Notes: generated from the sequence alone by a model not told the origin. DNA of 64,000 nucleotides from Arctopsyche grandis (GCF_051622035.1 NC_135362.1:18934501-18998500); one strand, 5' to 3'; positions 1-13,053 are shown, numbered from the stretch's first letter. Translations and numbers: made by a program.

Positions 1-182
1 AAATCATAAAACGTCCACAGCAATTCAACTTGTGGTGAGAGTTAAATAAGAGTCATTGTTGTCTTTATGCTCGACTATCGATTTCGTATAATATTATTAA
101 GATTAAGCATTATTTTATGTAATAAGATTTTACAATAGATATTATATAATAAGATTAAACATTATTTAAAATATACCATTAG

Positions 183-3100
183 GTTGGATGCTCTGGAAAA
201 CTGTGGCATAAACACAGTATACTTGTACATCAAATGAAAGAACAAGCTCGAGACGGTAGCATATCTTATGTGATTCGTCTGCCTGTAACTAGCTGGAAAG
301 TTGTGAGGCATAAACAAGTTCGCCTCATCAGAAAACAGAGAGCGCCTTTCAATGAATATGAAGGCTCTACATACGACGACGATGAAGATTATAGTGGCTA
401 TGATGCAACTGAAGAATACGTTGTTGATGATGACAATGACAAAGATGTAAGTATTATTCGCATATATTTTTTGTGTTGTTATTTATACGTTTTTCAAACT
501 CATTTCATTACTCTGAAACCATTTATTTAACCCCTTTGAGTAAATTACATCTGTAGTGAAAAAATGTATTTTGATTTTAATACAAAATTTTACATACCTT
601 TCTATTGACTTCCAGAAAGTCTTCTCTGTATTATATTAATTATTTCTAAGTTTCAAAGACTACCATTTTCCTTTGTGAATATAAAGCTTTATAATTGCAT
701 AGCTTTAATATTATATTTACAAATTTCTAATAAAATCAAACATTTTCATATGCTTCATATTGTTTCGATATACGTTTATAAATTAACGATTGGCAAAGTA
801 ACAATTATTTGTGCTTTACATCATTCAAGTCGTTGTATTGTTTTTTTTAAAGTGTGTAAATATTTTGTGTGCAAAGTTTAAATGTTTTTTCTTGTTTGTG
901 TAATCAGTCAGTGTTTCAGACTAAATGTGATACGCTTCTTATACTATTAATGTTTCATTCCATTACTTAATAATTGCTGATATAAACAGTATAAAACATT
1001 CTTCCTGAAAAATCGTTTTGATTTTCAGTTATTTGAATCAAATTCTATGCAAAAAACTAAGTGATTTAAATTCTCTTTTTTATGATCAAACAATATGAAG
1101 GTTTTTAAAACTGATGATGTACTTACTATGATATACTTAATTATTTACTTTTTCTGAATATCAGTAACATTTACTTATTTTGATACTACACATGCACACT
1201 TTATAAAGTTGTGTGCGTATGTAGAGATAGAAAATACATGTAAATATTTCCATTCCTTTCATATTTTTATTAGAACTTGAACTTGCGCAATCATGTATGT
1301 AATATTTAAAATGTGATAATGGTAATTCTGAATTGTTTCTGATTGCACATTAGCAAGCTCTATTAAAAATATAATTTAATAAGAATGATAGGATTTAAAG
1401 AAGCCGCATACTAATCAAATGGCATGCGTGATGTTAGGTTGAACCTCGTGCCCCATATCTACCTCCTCCACCAACACCTCATCCTACAACCCCACCCCAA
1501 CATCCTCATCACCACAGACATCACCACGGGGAAGTATACGTAGCAACTACACCCGAAACAGAAACCACCTCAACGAAGCAGACCAACGAAAAATACACAA
1601 CAGACGTACTATCCACTCTGGACACTTACATTTCTAAATCCACAACAACACCCACTATGGAAACAACACACATCGCATCCGAAATACCTTCCTTTACTCC
1701 GACGTCCACGTCTGTAGTTAGCATCCCAGATATCACATTACCTGCGGAGATAACCTCATTGGACGACACGTCTCAGATGGGGACTGAGACAAGCACATTC
1801 CCTTTGTCCTCTCGCAACAATTCGGAAATGACACGGCCCACCACCGTCGCCATGAGCCCCACATTGGAAGTTTTCACACTCGAATCGCCTACTACACCTT
1901 TAGCTACCCCTGTCACACAGCCTGTTTCGGAAGACACAGCAACCACTACCTTTGCTACTACTCTCAATGCCAATTCCGTTCAGGTTTGTCTCTTGTTCCC
2001 TTTGTGTCGCATGATTCTTTCGCCTTTCATGCTATTTTCGTACACATGCAATTCATCATCGTCCCAGATGAATGCTGCTTGTAATCTATTGCATGACAGT
2101 ATTATGATATGCCAAATTATTTTGGTTTTTTTTTTTGTTATCTAAATAGTTAATAGTTAAAAGTTGTTGTTTTTTTTATTATGATAATTATTATTATCAT
2201 TGTATTCGCTTGAGCAGGCACAACTTAAAAATACTTAAATAATTATAATAGATTTAATATTCAAAATACACATTATTGTTATTTTATTATTACTTCAGAT
2301 CAAATGAGCATATAAGTTTTTATTACTTTCTGTAAATTTTTTTGTATTTATTATTTATTTTATTATACAAGTTATTATTTGTTATGCTAAATATTTATCA
2401 TAATTTAAGTATACTTATGTATGTATATGGTTTTTATACAAACTTTTGTGATTAATTATTTTATAAAATATTAGTATGTACTACATATGTGTTCCTATTT
2501 TCAATGTGCTTTTAATTTATTTATTTATGACTTATTTTAAATAGCTACAAATAAATAATATTGATGTTAAAATAATTGCTATCTGCATGCAATATATTTT
2601 TGTTTGCATGTAATATTTATTAATTATCATTTATGTATATGTTTGTATATACATATGTATGTATTATAAAATATTATTATTATTATTATTATTATTATTA
2701 CATATATGTTGCTTTGTTATTTTTGTATCAAATATCATTTTTTACTTTTATTATAGTATGTATTTTCAATTTAAAGCTCATGGTTAATACTTGTTTCAAC
2801 ACGAATTATGATATTCTAATGTTTGCATATATTTTAGTTTAAAATATTTAGTATCTATTTTAATTTAATTTAGTTATTATTTTATATCATTAAGACATAA
2901 TTTTTTTATTTATTTTTAATCAATTACAAAAAATATAATCGTTTTGACAATCAGGATATGTCAAATTTATAATATTTTGTTCAAATTTCATACTATTTAT
3001 TTTATATACACGAAACGATATCTAATAAAAATATTGCATTAATATTCTTATTCAACTTTTTTAGGAGAATGAATCCAATGGTGGCCTACAATCTTCAACA

Positions 3101-5891
3101 AATACAACAGAGAGTGATAGTAGCAATGAAATAATTACAGATAAAACTATAAATTACCTCTTATCAAACGTTCCAGAAATTGAGTCTACAAATATTTCTA
3201 AGGTATTTGAGTAAAAACGTATATCTTTAGTATCTATAATTTTTTTTATAAATTAAATTTTACAAACATTTATTATTTTCATCGTAGGAAAATACGTTTG
3301 ACGTATTCGAAATACCTTCTACAATAGAATCTATTACTGATACTTCGGTGAAATCATCACCATCAATTTTATTCGATGTTGATGTTACCATAAATAACAA
3401 TATATCAGATACACGAGATATCACATTTGAAGTATCATCTCCCATCTCTAAAGATACTACCACGATCGATTATATTACTACCGAACGATCTAGCACGGTA
3501 ATTGGTAGAACAACTGAAACCGTACTTTTTACTTTCGCTGCGAATCTTCCTCCACAAATTCAGCATAGAAATAAAAAGGTCGCAGTAACCGCAGGAAAAG
3601 CCTTCAGGTATAAAATCATTTGAACTGCTTTGGATCTAGTGCTTCTGGATTTTAATAAAATTTTACTATAACATTTTAGCTATATTATCCCCGAGGATTT
3701 GTTTATTGATAAAGAAGATGGTACAAATCTCAAGCTTGCCATGTATGATTCAGAACATCAACCCCTCAAGTCTACTTCTTGGGTACAGTTTAATCCACAA
3801 TCAAGAGAAGTTTATGGATTGTAAGTTTTATTAATTCCATATTTCACTTTATATAACCCTATTGTTATATATTATTATTATTTCATTCTTATGTATTTTT
3901 AGACCTCTGGAAGAACATGTTTCAAAATGGGAATATATTGTAGAAGCTACTGACAGTAATGGCGCAAGTGCAAACGATACACTTGACATAACCGTACAAC
4001 AACATAAAGGCAGAAGAACAGTTAATCATGAATTTTCACTCAAACTAAGAATGCTTCAGAAATATGCATCCGCTGCTGATTGGCAAATTCGAGTTTTGAA
4101 GGGCTTGGTCAATTTATTCAGAGATACTGATATGGATCAAATCACTGTCAGAGATGTCGATATAAATTCTGATCCAGTAGAATTTATATGGACCAATGAT
4201 ACGCTACCCAGAAATTATTGTCCTAAAAATGACATCGATCGATTGATGGGGGTTAGAATTTGTTAATATATTTTCATGTTATATACATAATATATTTTTC
4301 ACTTACTAAATGCTTTATATTTAAGATTCTACAAACAAATTCTGAGGGCGATCCGTCTCCTGCATTGATATCTGCCATGGCACCTGAACTTCGTGTTAAA
4401 AGTGTTGCATGGCGTGGAACTGGTGCATGTCAAGCTCCACCATCTACACCAGTTGCTCCAGCCCTCCCAAATCTTCCCGACAATTTCAGCCCTATTCCTC
4501 GAAATCAAATAGATCAACTGAATGCTCAAATTGGCAAATTGCTTGTCTACAAAGTGCCAGATGTAAGATCATTCATCTGATTTTGATTGCTTTTCTTATC
4601 ACGATATTAAAAATTATATCATATTACATTTTATTTTTAAATTTAGGACACATTTTACGACCCAGAAGACGGTAGTACTGGAAATCTTAAGATGTGGTTG
4701 ACGAGAGGAGATCGATCCCCTATTCCCGCACACAATTGGCTACAATTTGACACTAAAAATCAAGAATTTTATGGCATTCCACTCGAACGAGATAAGGGAC
4801 GGCGAGACTATCAATTGGTGAGTTAAAATTTGATGCATATATATGTATATCATATATTAAGTGTTTAAAGTTTTGTTTTTGCACTCGGTACATTGGATGT
4901 TATTTTATAGGTATGCGAAGACAGTGGTGGTTTGACAGCAAATGATGGTATAATCGTTGAAGTTCGATCTGGACCACCAATTCATCCAACTGTTGAATTC
5001 CGGATGACGATAGATATCCAGTATGATTCATTTATGCAAAGCGCCTCTTCTAAAAGAAAATTCATTGAAAAACTTTATCATTTATTCAATGATAAGGATG
5101 CATCCTCTATTAAAATTAAAAGCATAACTGATACTCCCACTATAATTTCCTGGTTAGTATTTCAAATATTAAATGTATGTATACAGAACTTTCAACATTA
5201 ATTTTAATCATCATTCACCATATTCAGGTATAATGTCAGCCTACCGACCGATAGATGTCCTGATGAGGAAATTAAACAGTTGAAAAAAGTTCTCATTAGA
5301 GAAAATGAAGGAAGTCTAACTGAAAGAGTTGACGAAATAATGGGACCTGAATTCACCGTTATGTCCGTCAGCTTTGACTCCAGAGGAGCATGTGCCATTG
5401 GCATACCCATAGCTGCAGCTCCGGAGGTGCCCCCTAATCTTGCTGGTGCAAATGAAGACGCATCAAAAACTGTCGATTCAGATGATTACATTATAACATT
5501 TATCATCCCTATTGTCGTCATCGTATGCATGATAGTGATCGCTGCTCTGATTGCCTGTATTTTGTATCGAAGAAGACGATCTGGCAAAATGAGTGTGGGC
5601 GACGATGAAGAGAGACAAGCGTTCCGATCCAAAGGCATTCCGGTTATATTCCAAGATGAACTTGACGAAAAGCCAGATCCCTCGAACAAAACTCCTGTCA
5701 TTATGAAGGAAGAGAAACCACCACTTTTACCACCTCCGGAGTATAAAGATGTTAATAGTAGCTCACCTACACCAAGTCACACACCATATCATCCCCCTCC
5801 ACCATTTACAGCACCTCGAGACAATGCTCGCAATAGCCGTCCAAAACCAACACCTGCTTACCGTAAACCACCTCCATATGTCCCTCCCTAA
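183..5891 (+). CDS. Dg: Dystroglycan, 3' ten exons (5' end outside window)
   Basis: Transmembrane laminin receptor that links extracellular matrix to dystrophin. I read the exons as 183-446, 1438-1983, 3065-3202, 3288-3607, 3680-3820, 3903-4251, 4326-4562, 4647-4817, 4911-5152 and 5228-5891; all junctions are GT-AG and the frame closes at 1023 aa. Domain order: end of the N-terminal domain (VGCSGKLWHK...SWKVVRHK) followed by basic RLIRKQR, which resembles the furin region of vertebrate alpha-dystroglycan; a Thr/Ser/Pro mucin-like exon; two successive cadherin-like plus SEA-like units, each ending in a Cys loop (NTLPRNYC and NVSLPTDRC); one membrane span (5488-5565); a basic stop-transfer RRRRSGK; and a cytoplasmic tail with KGIPVIFQDELDE and a C-terminal PPPY motif that in vertebrates binds dystrophin. 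The tail matches human DAG1 closely. The signal peptide and first exons lie upstream of base 1. Confidence 0.97.
447..1437 (+). other. Dystroglycan intron before the mucin exon
   Basis: AT-rich intron bounded by GTAAGT at 447 and an AG at 1436-1437. I see no conserved coding segment or named repeat; the short ORFs here are low-complexity. Confidence 0.8.
1984..3064 (+). other. Dystroglycan intron after the mucin exon
   Basis: AT-rich intron from GT at 1984 to AG at 3063-3064. It contains an (ATT)n microsatellite near 2669-2700 and TATGTATATG-type simple sequence near 2633-2660, but no coding signal. Confidence 0.8.
2669..2700. repeat. (ATT)n microsatellite
   Basis: Uninterrupted trinucleotide ATT run in a dystroglycan intron. 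Confidence 0.9.
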
Positions 5892-8180
5892 TAGCTTTTC
5901 TTTTATATAAAAGAATACATATGTACTTTTTATTATAAATTTGTGACTGTTTTTGGCATTTATTTTATATGAAAACATCTTAAAGACTTAATTTAGTGAA
6001 CTGTACTCAAATTGATACCGTTTCTCGAATGTATTTAAAATATTCTGTATTATTTTTAGACAAATATTATGTTTAACACATCAGGCCTAAATATTTTTTT
6101 AATTGTATAATTCATCATATTTTATTACTTATATGGCCTTAGTTTTACAACCCTGAATGTTATTCACAAGTTGAACCCAACATCTGCTTCTATAAATATA
6201 CATATATATACACCGATGTATAAAAAATGCTGCATAAGTCTTTTAGACAGTAAATACAAACATTTTATTACAACATATCAATATATGCGACTCGATATAT
6301 AATTTTTTGACATTAAAATTTTTACTTATTAAAGTTTGTATATTGAATTTAATGAGTCAATACAGTTTTCTTTTTTGTAATTATCTGACCTTTTATATGC
6401 AAACTATGCATTTGTACTAACTTTTAATTAATCCAAATAATCATATGATTAGCTGTGTTCATACAAGCACACAATGTGTGCATGTGCATCATATCAATTT
6501 TAAGGGTAAAATCTAGAATGTGTCATCTTCGTTTTAACCATTTTACATATATGATAGAAACGTAACTCAACAATTTATTATGTATTTGGTCAATTTTATA
6601 TGCATAGTTTTAATTAAACTTTTGAAGTAAAATGAAAGTTATACAGCCAACTATTTAGTTGGCTCAGTAAGTTTTATATGAAAAAAATCAAATATTATAA
6701 GTATTTGCAGAAAATGAAATGTAGGTACATGTTGATGTAAAAAGAATAAGGGGGATCCATATGTTAAAATGGTTGAACTTCAAACTTACAATAAAATATA
6801 CGCAAAACATTTGCGTCCAAAATATTTTTAAAAATGCTCCTTTATATCCGAGTAATTTGTAAATATATGAAATTTACTCAAATTATAATAGGGCTATGCA
6901 AGAATAGGAACAAGTAGTGTTGTATAGTAAATGTGAAACTTTTGTGGGATTTTACATGAAACTCGTATTGTACATATTATGTATCATTGCAAAGCAGGAC
7001 TTTAACAGGTGCCTGTAATATTTTACACTATAAATTAAGCCCTACTATTTATTGGAACAAGTGAAATATACCAAAAACTATAAATACACATACAATTATT
7101 AATTAGCTTTGTGTGTGTATGAAACTGACACGACTAGACAGCAGAACTCGAATTAACCAATTGGAGTGAGAAAATTCCAAAATTGTTAAAGGAAAAAATT
7201 TCATTGAATATTTATTGTTTTATTTTTATAAAAAAGCATTAACCTGTATCATGCTATCAATTATAGTGACTTTTTTACTATTAAATAATTTTTTTAAACA
7301 TTTTTTCGTTACGTCATTTCATTTTATAATGAGTTTGAAAGGAGGACGTTCATAATGTGTAAATATATTTATAAATCATAAAAAAATACGTATATATTCG
7401 CAATTATTTAGGTATGTATACCGAATCTCCATTATATTAATTTTATAATTTGCTTTTCTATTATGTATTGAAAATATTAATAGGATTGTAATCTACTTTA
7501 ATTTTTTTATAACAATAAATTTAAGAAAAGAGTTTGCCTGTAAATATGTTTCAAACACACGAAGGTTTATATTTTAAAAGCTAGGATTGTCAAAACTTGA
7601 GATACATGAGAACACGCAAATATTAGTCTGAAAAAAATAAACTCGATGTTTTTTTTTTATATCGGGTGTTCCTAAAATGTGTGAGAAATATGGCAATCTT
7701 AGTTTCAGCACATAGATAATGTGCCTTTACTCGATGAGAATTTGTATCATAGTATCTAAATCTGTGTGTGAAATTAATTCAGTTCTCTAGGACCTACTTA
7801 CATAGGTTGAACGTCAATCGAACGTTAGGTAGATACATTAGAACGATAATAACGTGGAATAGTTCATTTCTCTTTTTTATTTTTAATATAAATGTAACGA
7901 CTTTATTTTTCACTATCTATCCGAGCAATAAATTATTAGACATTCGATACATATTTCAAATTGAAATATAATACGTGTATGTATATTTCGCTATCTTTTA
8001 ATTGTATACGCATCGGATTTTCGTCCGAGAATTCGGATCGCTCGTCTACGACGCTGCGACCTTCGCCACTGCCCCGTAATTTTACATTTACAAATGTACC
8101 ATTGTATATGTTTTTCTTTTATATATTCATTTTTGTAGTTAATAAACGAATAATACAACGAGCTCGTTTCGATTTATTTA
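5892..8180. other. Dystroglycan 3' UTR and intergenic DNA
   Basis: AT-rich with no coding signal. An AATAAA at about 6791-6796 is one candidate polyadenylation signal for dystroglycan. GC content starts to rise near 8000 as the Rho1 island begins. Confidence 0.6.
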
Positions 8181-8188
8181 TCATCGAT

Positions 8189-8209
8189 GTGTGTGTGTGT
8201 GTGTGTGTG
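8189..8209. repeat. (GT)n microsatellite upstream of Rho1
   Basis: Alternating GT run just before the GC-rich island. Confidence 0.9.
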
Positions 8210-8731
8210 ACGACATCCCGCCCCGAGATCCCGTCGACGATGAAATCATCGAGATTTCGGGCATCCCGCGGCCGGAGCGGACGCGACGCGCACTTCCGGG
8301 AAAAACGACGCACAGTCATCCGTCGCGGTGACGTCATCGCCGTGTGACCTCATCCCTATTGCGGGCACGCGCGCAGCCAATTCGCCACTGCTGCCACACC
8401 CTGCAACACAAAACGAAAACGGATCGGAAAAGTCAATGGGCGCCGTGTGCGAGCTCGGTTGGAATCGATTCGATTATAGTTTTCGGACGCAATCGGAAGT
8501 GTATCGATGCGACTTGATGGCCGACGTTCAAACGCAGAGAGAAAAGTTTCGAAGCGGAGATGGGCGTGGAGCGCGGTGTTGAGACCGGCGGGGCGGGTCA
8601 GTCGCAGTCGACGGTCGCGAGGCGTCGGGTGTCGAGCGTCGAGTGTGTCGAGTGACGAGCGTCGATAGGGCAGCGACAGGGCAACGACAGCAGCAGCGGG
8701 CAGCGGGTAGTGGGCAGCGAGTCGGCGCGCG
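8210..8731 (+). promoter_or_regulatory. GC-rich promoter/5' UTR island of Rho1
   Basis: Base composition switches from AT-rich to CpG-rich at about 8210. No TATA box is obvious. Bases 8625-8665 reiterate GTCGAGTG-like units, followed by CAGCGACAGGGCAACGACAG-type repeats up to the start codon. The exact transcription start cannot be fixed from sequence. Confidence 0.6.
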
Positions 8732-9310
8732 ATGGCGGCCATCCGCAAGAAGCTGGTGATCGTGGGCGACGGCGCGTGCGGAAAGACATGCCTGCTGATC
8801 GTGTTCAGCAAAGACCAGTTCCCGGAGGTGTACGTGCCCACGGTGTTCGAGAACTACGTGGCCGACATCGAGGTGGACAGCAAGCAGGTGGAGCTGGCGC
8901 TGTGGGATACGGCCGGCCAAGAGGACTACGACCGGCTGCGGCCGCTCTCCTACCCCGACACTGACGTCATCCTGATGTGCTTCTCGGTGGACTCGCCCGA
9001 CTCGCTCGAGAACATCCCCGAGAAGTGGACGCCCGAGGTGAAGCACTTCTGCCCCAGCGTGCCCATCATCCTCGTCGGCAACAAGAAGGATTTGCGCAAC
9101 GACCCCGCCACCGTCACCGAGCTAAGGAAGATAAAGCAGGAACCTGTTAAACCGCAGGAGGGGCGCGCCATGGCCGAGAAGATAAACGCGTTCGCCTACT
9201 TGGAGTGCAGCGCCAAGAGCAAGGAGGGCGTCCGCGAGGTGTTCGAGACGGCGACCAGAGCCGCCCTTCAGGTCAAGAAGAAGAAGAAGACGCGCTGCGC
9301 CCTCCTCTAG
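8732..9310 (+). CDS. Rho1: Rho1 (RhoA-type) small GTPase, intronless
   Basis: 192-aa Rho-family GTPase that switches actomyosin contractility, stress-fibre assembly and cytokinesis through ROCK, formin and PKN effectors. Visible motifs: P-loop GDGACGKT (residues 12-19), effector loop [11 protein letters not shown] with the switch-I Thr, DTAGQE with the catalytic Gln (about residue 63), the Rho insert region, NKKD (117-120), SAK near 160, a Lys-rich tail and a C-terminal CALL prenylation box typical of geranylgeranylation. The product is nearly identical to fly Rho1 and human RhoA, so it is likely functional. The start [19 protein letters not shown] matches the family start. The coding sequence has no intron and is GC-rich, unlike its neighbours; it could be a retrocopy that kept or gained a promoter, or simply an intron-poor CDS. 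Confidence 0.97.
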   Translation: MAAIRKKLVIVGDGACGKTCLLIVFSKDQFPEVYVPTVFENYVADIEVDSKQVELALWDTAGQEDYDRLRPLSYPDTDVILMCFSVDSPDSLENIPEKWTPEVKHFCPSVPIILVGNKKDLRNDPATVTELRKIKQEPVKPQEGRAMAEKINAFAYLECSAKSKEGVREVFETATRAALQVKKKKKTRCALL

Positions 9311-9342
9311 GGTCGCCGCGAGCTCTTCGTCGCCACGCCTAC

Positions 9343-9455
9343 ACGCCGCCACCGTCACCACCACCACTACTACCACCACCAACACCACCAACATCAACAT
9401 CAACATCAACATCACCATCACCACCACCACCACCAACACTACCACCTCCATCAAC
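9343..9455 (+). repeat. (CCA/ACA/TCA)n trinucleotide tract in Rho1 3' UTR
   Basis: Imperfect CACCAC and CATCAA triplet repeats begin 33 bases after the Rho1 stop. The open frame across them is low-complexity and not a gene. Confidence 0.85.
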
Positions 9456-9739
9456 AACAACGCGCGCGCGCTCCCTCGTCTCGTCGGCCCTAAGCTGGCT
9501 CCGATTCGACCATGGCTTCCGAACACTTGTTTTCCCAATTTGTCGAACGTCCGATGTATACAAATCCAAATATATATATTTGTGTATTATTTATTTTCTG
9601 CTCAAATTTTCAGCACGACCGACGGTCGGAAAGCGCCGCGCGTCAGAACTGTACAAACAGACCGAATCGGAGGGGAGGGGAGGGGGTACGAAAATGTCCA
9701 AGTGCGACTTCAATTATTGCATGATAAAAGATAACACGT

Positions 9740-9930
<191 letters not shown>

Positions 9931-9931
<1 letters not shown>

Positions 9932-10932
9932 TGTACATCTCGAGTGACATATTCACTTTCCGGCCGACGCGACTACTGCGACTTTTATTATTATTATTTA
10001 AAAACAAAAAACGTGTACATTTAAACAATTGAAATACGATAATTTTCTAAGAAAATAAATGAAAAACTTGCAGGCAAAATGAAACTACAAAGTCGAGTCG
10101 AATTCGAAACAAAAGACGACTCGCAGAATAGATGAGATTTTTTTTTCCATTTAAGATGTATTGAATTTAACGTTTCACACATTTCGAATGCCTTCGTACG
10201 TTTATTGATATATTTAAAAAAAATGTATAATCATTATAATTCAAAAAGCAATTTTTAATATTGTGAAATATATGTTAAAGTTTTATTAATCTAATCGACT
10301 TTCATTATTTTACACGAGCCTTACTATATATTATGTATTTAAAAAATAAAATAAAATGGAGCTATCTATTTCCGACGCTTGTGAAGCGTCAGAAAATGCA
10401 CAAAAATTAAGTCGAAACAGACCTGTCGATTGGCACCGACTGCCCAAGTAAATTGTGACGACGGCTGCACACGTTTACAATATCCTACTTTATAATTTGT
10501 CTTCATTCGATAAGATACAAACGTAATGCCTTTCAATGTTTATTGTGAGTTTTTATAATGCATAAAAAAACAAGAGTGAAATATATAACTCATATGTGCT
10601 GTCTGCATTTGTACAACTATTTGTAATCCGAAAGAACGATATGAAATTATCAAGTTCTATCCGAGCAGGTGTAGGAGCTTACTGAAAAAAAATTTAAAAA
10701 AATATATATATATTATTTTAGTTAAGGATATATTTACACTTTTTTACGTATTAATCGCCCGAGTGACTCGTCGTCGCGTTTTACATTTTGTACGTCGATG
10801 TTTATAGATTTTGTAATTTACGATCCGATGAGAGTGAAGGTTTAGACGGTGTCCTACAATTAGGTTGGCGTTGCGAATCACTCCGGCGATTAATATTGCA
10901 TTAATCAATGTTGAAAACTATTTGTATACTCT
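9931..10932. other. Probable Rho1 3' UTR / intergenic DNA
   Basis: No coding signal. AATAAA at 10054-10059 and clustered AATAAA-like hexamers at about 10344-10356 are candidate polyadenylation sites for Rho1. Confidence 0.5.
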
Positions 10933-11282
10933 TTAATTAAGAATTGACTTTATAAAACTGTTGTCGCGCTGTAATCGATACATTTCCAATTGATGCTGCA
11001 CCTCATTATATACATAATTGAATTCATGAGTAAAATCGGTTATTCCGATCCAAATAACTTTTTGTACCGCATCTATGACTTTGAACTTTCTTCCGTGTTT
11101 TCTCAGTAAAACTTGGTCTTTCAAAATTGCATCGAAACTGATCTTCGATGTGGATTTATTAAAATGCAAAAATATTTATTGGATTTTAACCGAGTCGAGC
11201 CATCTGTTTCTTTGATGTTCGCATCATTCGATGCGAAATCATCGGCCGACTCCTGTCGTACAATCAGTATTCTAAAGTTCAT
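10933..11282 (-). pseudogene. Possible small unrecognised gene with a frame break
   Basis: Two minus-strand frames adjoin. One starts at the ATG at 11282 (MNFRILIVRQESADDF...SNKYFCIL). The second, without its own ATG, runs to the stop at 10933 (FNKSTSKISFDAILKDQVLL...QLEMYRLQRDNSFIKS). The second is rich in charged and amphipathic residues and looks like a real helical C-terminus rather than random AT-rich translation. The switch falls in a T-rich stretch at about 11160-11175, so a one-base indel (real or from assembly) is possible; I found no intron that joins the frames. I do not recognise the family. Confidence 0.35.
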
Positions 11283-11310
11283 TCACACTGCAAAACTATT
11301 TTGTAATTGA

Positions 11311-13053
11311 CGACAATTTTGTGGCGATTCAATTTTGTATGTTGTATTTTATATGCTTGTGATATATAACTGGTTTCATTCATAGCTATATACTTATATG
11401 TATTAAAAATATGTACACGGTGAATTTACAACAAATGAAACCGAAGACTGATGATATTCTCAGGCGGCCACACGTCAGTAGGTGGCGACAGACCACTAGA
11501 GGCATATCTCAGGTGCATTTACTTCTTTGTGTTGTCAAATCGTAATTTTTTAATGCAAAAACCCATGGAACATTTATACCATCAGATTGATTCCTCATCC
11601 TTTATAAATTATTTATTGTTAGTATATTGCATATTTGAATTATTGATGAAGTAGCTATTTTTAAAACTTTATTTTTATTATAGGTTCTTAAAATACTATG
11701 TTTTTCTTAAAAAAAAATAATGCTATATTTGATAATCAATTTGTAGTTGTTTTGCCTTACAAGATGTTCAGAAAACTATTGTTCGTTTTAAAACATCCTT
11801 GTAAGTCAAAATTGTTACCACTCTCATTTGATAAAACTTTGAATCAAATACATTTTTATAAAATCACACAAATTTCATTGATTTCACACTTGTGTTGTCG
11901 CTCACATTACCTCAACCCGTGCATGTCAAACCTGCTGCTGAAGTGCATTACCAACCCAGATGCGTAAGTCGGAGGTCAACTTGATGACATCTCTTCATAG
12001 TTTCGCCCGTATTTGGATATCTGTTTTATGCCTACACTATATCAATACAAATCTTAAAGTTTGAGAGGTATTTCAATTCAATTCAGGATGACTTATCGAG
12101 GGTTGAAAATATTTGAGGTATTGTATTCTCTATGAAGGACAGACTGCATCAAAAACCATTTTCAACTGACTTTTGTCTCTTTTCCATTTAAAACACATGT
12201 GTATATCATTATTACTGTATCTGTTTAACGACTATTCAACAAGTAAGCGCAATTTTTGTTTAGGTTTGCAGAACATTACCTGCAATTCAACTATATTTTT
12301 TTTTATTTTTTGCCACTTGCAGTTTGTTTGACATGCTCGCCTCTATCCTTATCATATACCAATAGTTTTATTTTTAATTATTAGAATTGAGTTCACTATT
12401 TATACAAACATTGTCAGAATAACATCAAATATTAATTCTGATAATGCATACAAATATATTTTTTTAAAATGACGATCGAATCCTAAACACATTTTGAACT
12501 CTCACATAAACATCAAAGAATTGCATAAACAAATAGGTGCAAGAACTGAATCACCTAAAATAGAACATATACTGGAAGACGTGTGTTGAGTGATTCTGAC
12601 TAGAATGTCTAAGAAAATCGTAGTATAATCATGGCGATTACACATTCTTAAGATTTTTTTCAGATACTTCCGAATCGTGTCTTTGTTCTAATAGATAACA
12701 ATAATGACATAACCAAAAGTTAATCATCATTCTCGATTGATCTTTGATTCAAACTTCTTAACCGCATTTAATTAAAAAAAAAATATTTATATTTTTTCCA
12801 ATATTTTAGCATATATCAAGATATTTACAACCTGATTAGATATTGAATCTAAGAATGGAAAGTTGCCAGGACAATATAAACACTTGTTCTATGACCAACA
12901 TGACAATATTACACAACATATTTTAGGAATGATTAAAAAAAAGACACTTTCATATTACCATATATATTATATTTCCATGAAAAATAACAAAAATTTCGCC
13001 AATCTTATAAAAACCGAATTATTAGTCAAATGACTAGTTGACATTTAACTGCC
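11311..13053. other. Intergenic DNA between small ORF and NOL9
   Basis: AT-rich with no supported gene. GCATGTCAAAC at about 11922-11932 and its inverse GTTTGACATGC at about 12325-12335 could be the ends of an old inverted-repeat element, but I could not define target-site duplications. Confidence 0.5.

Noticed and set aside
8356-9046. Long minus-strand open frames opposite Rho1
   Set aside because: GC-rich antisense shadows with low-complexity Arg/Pro/Ser translation.
11698-11967. 89-codon plus-strand frame
   Set aside because: AT-rich low-complexity translation with no splice partners.
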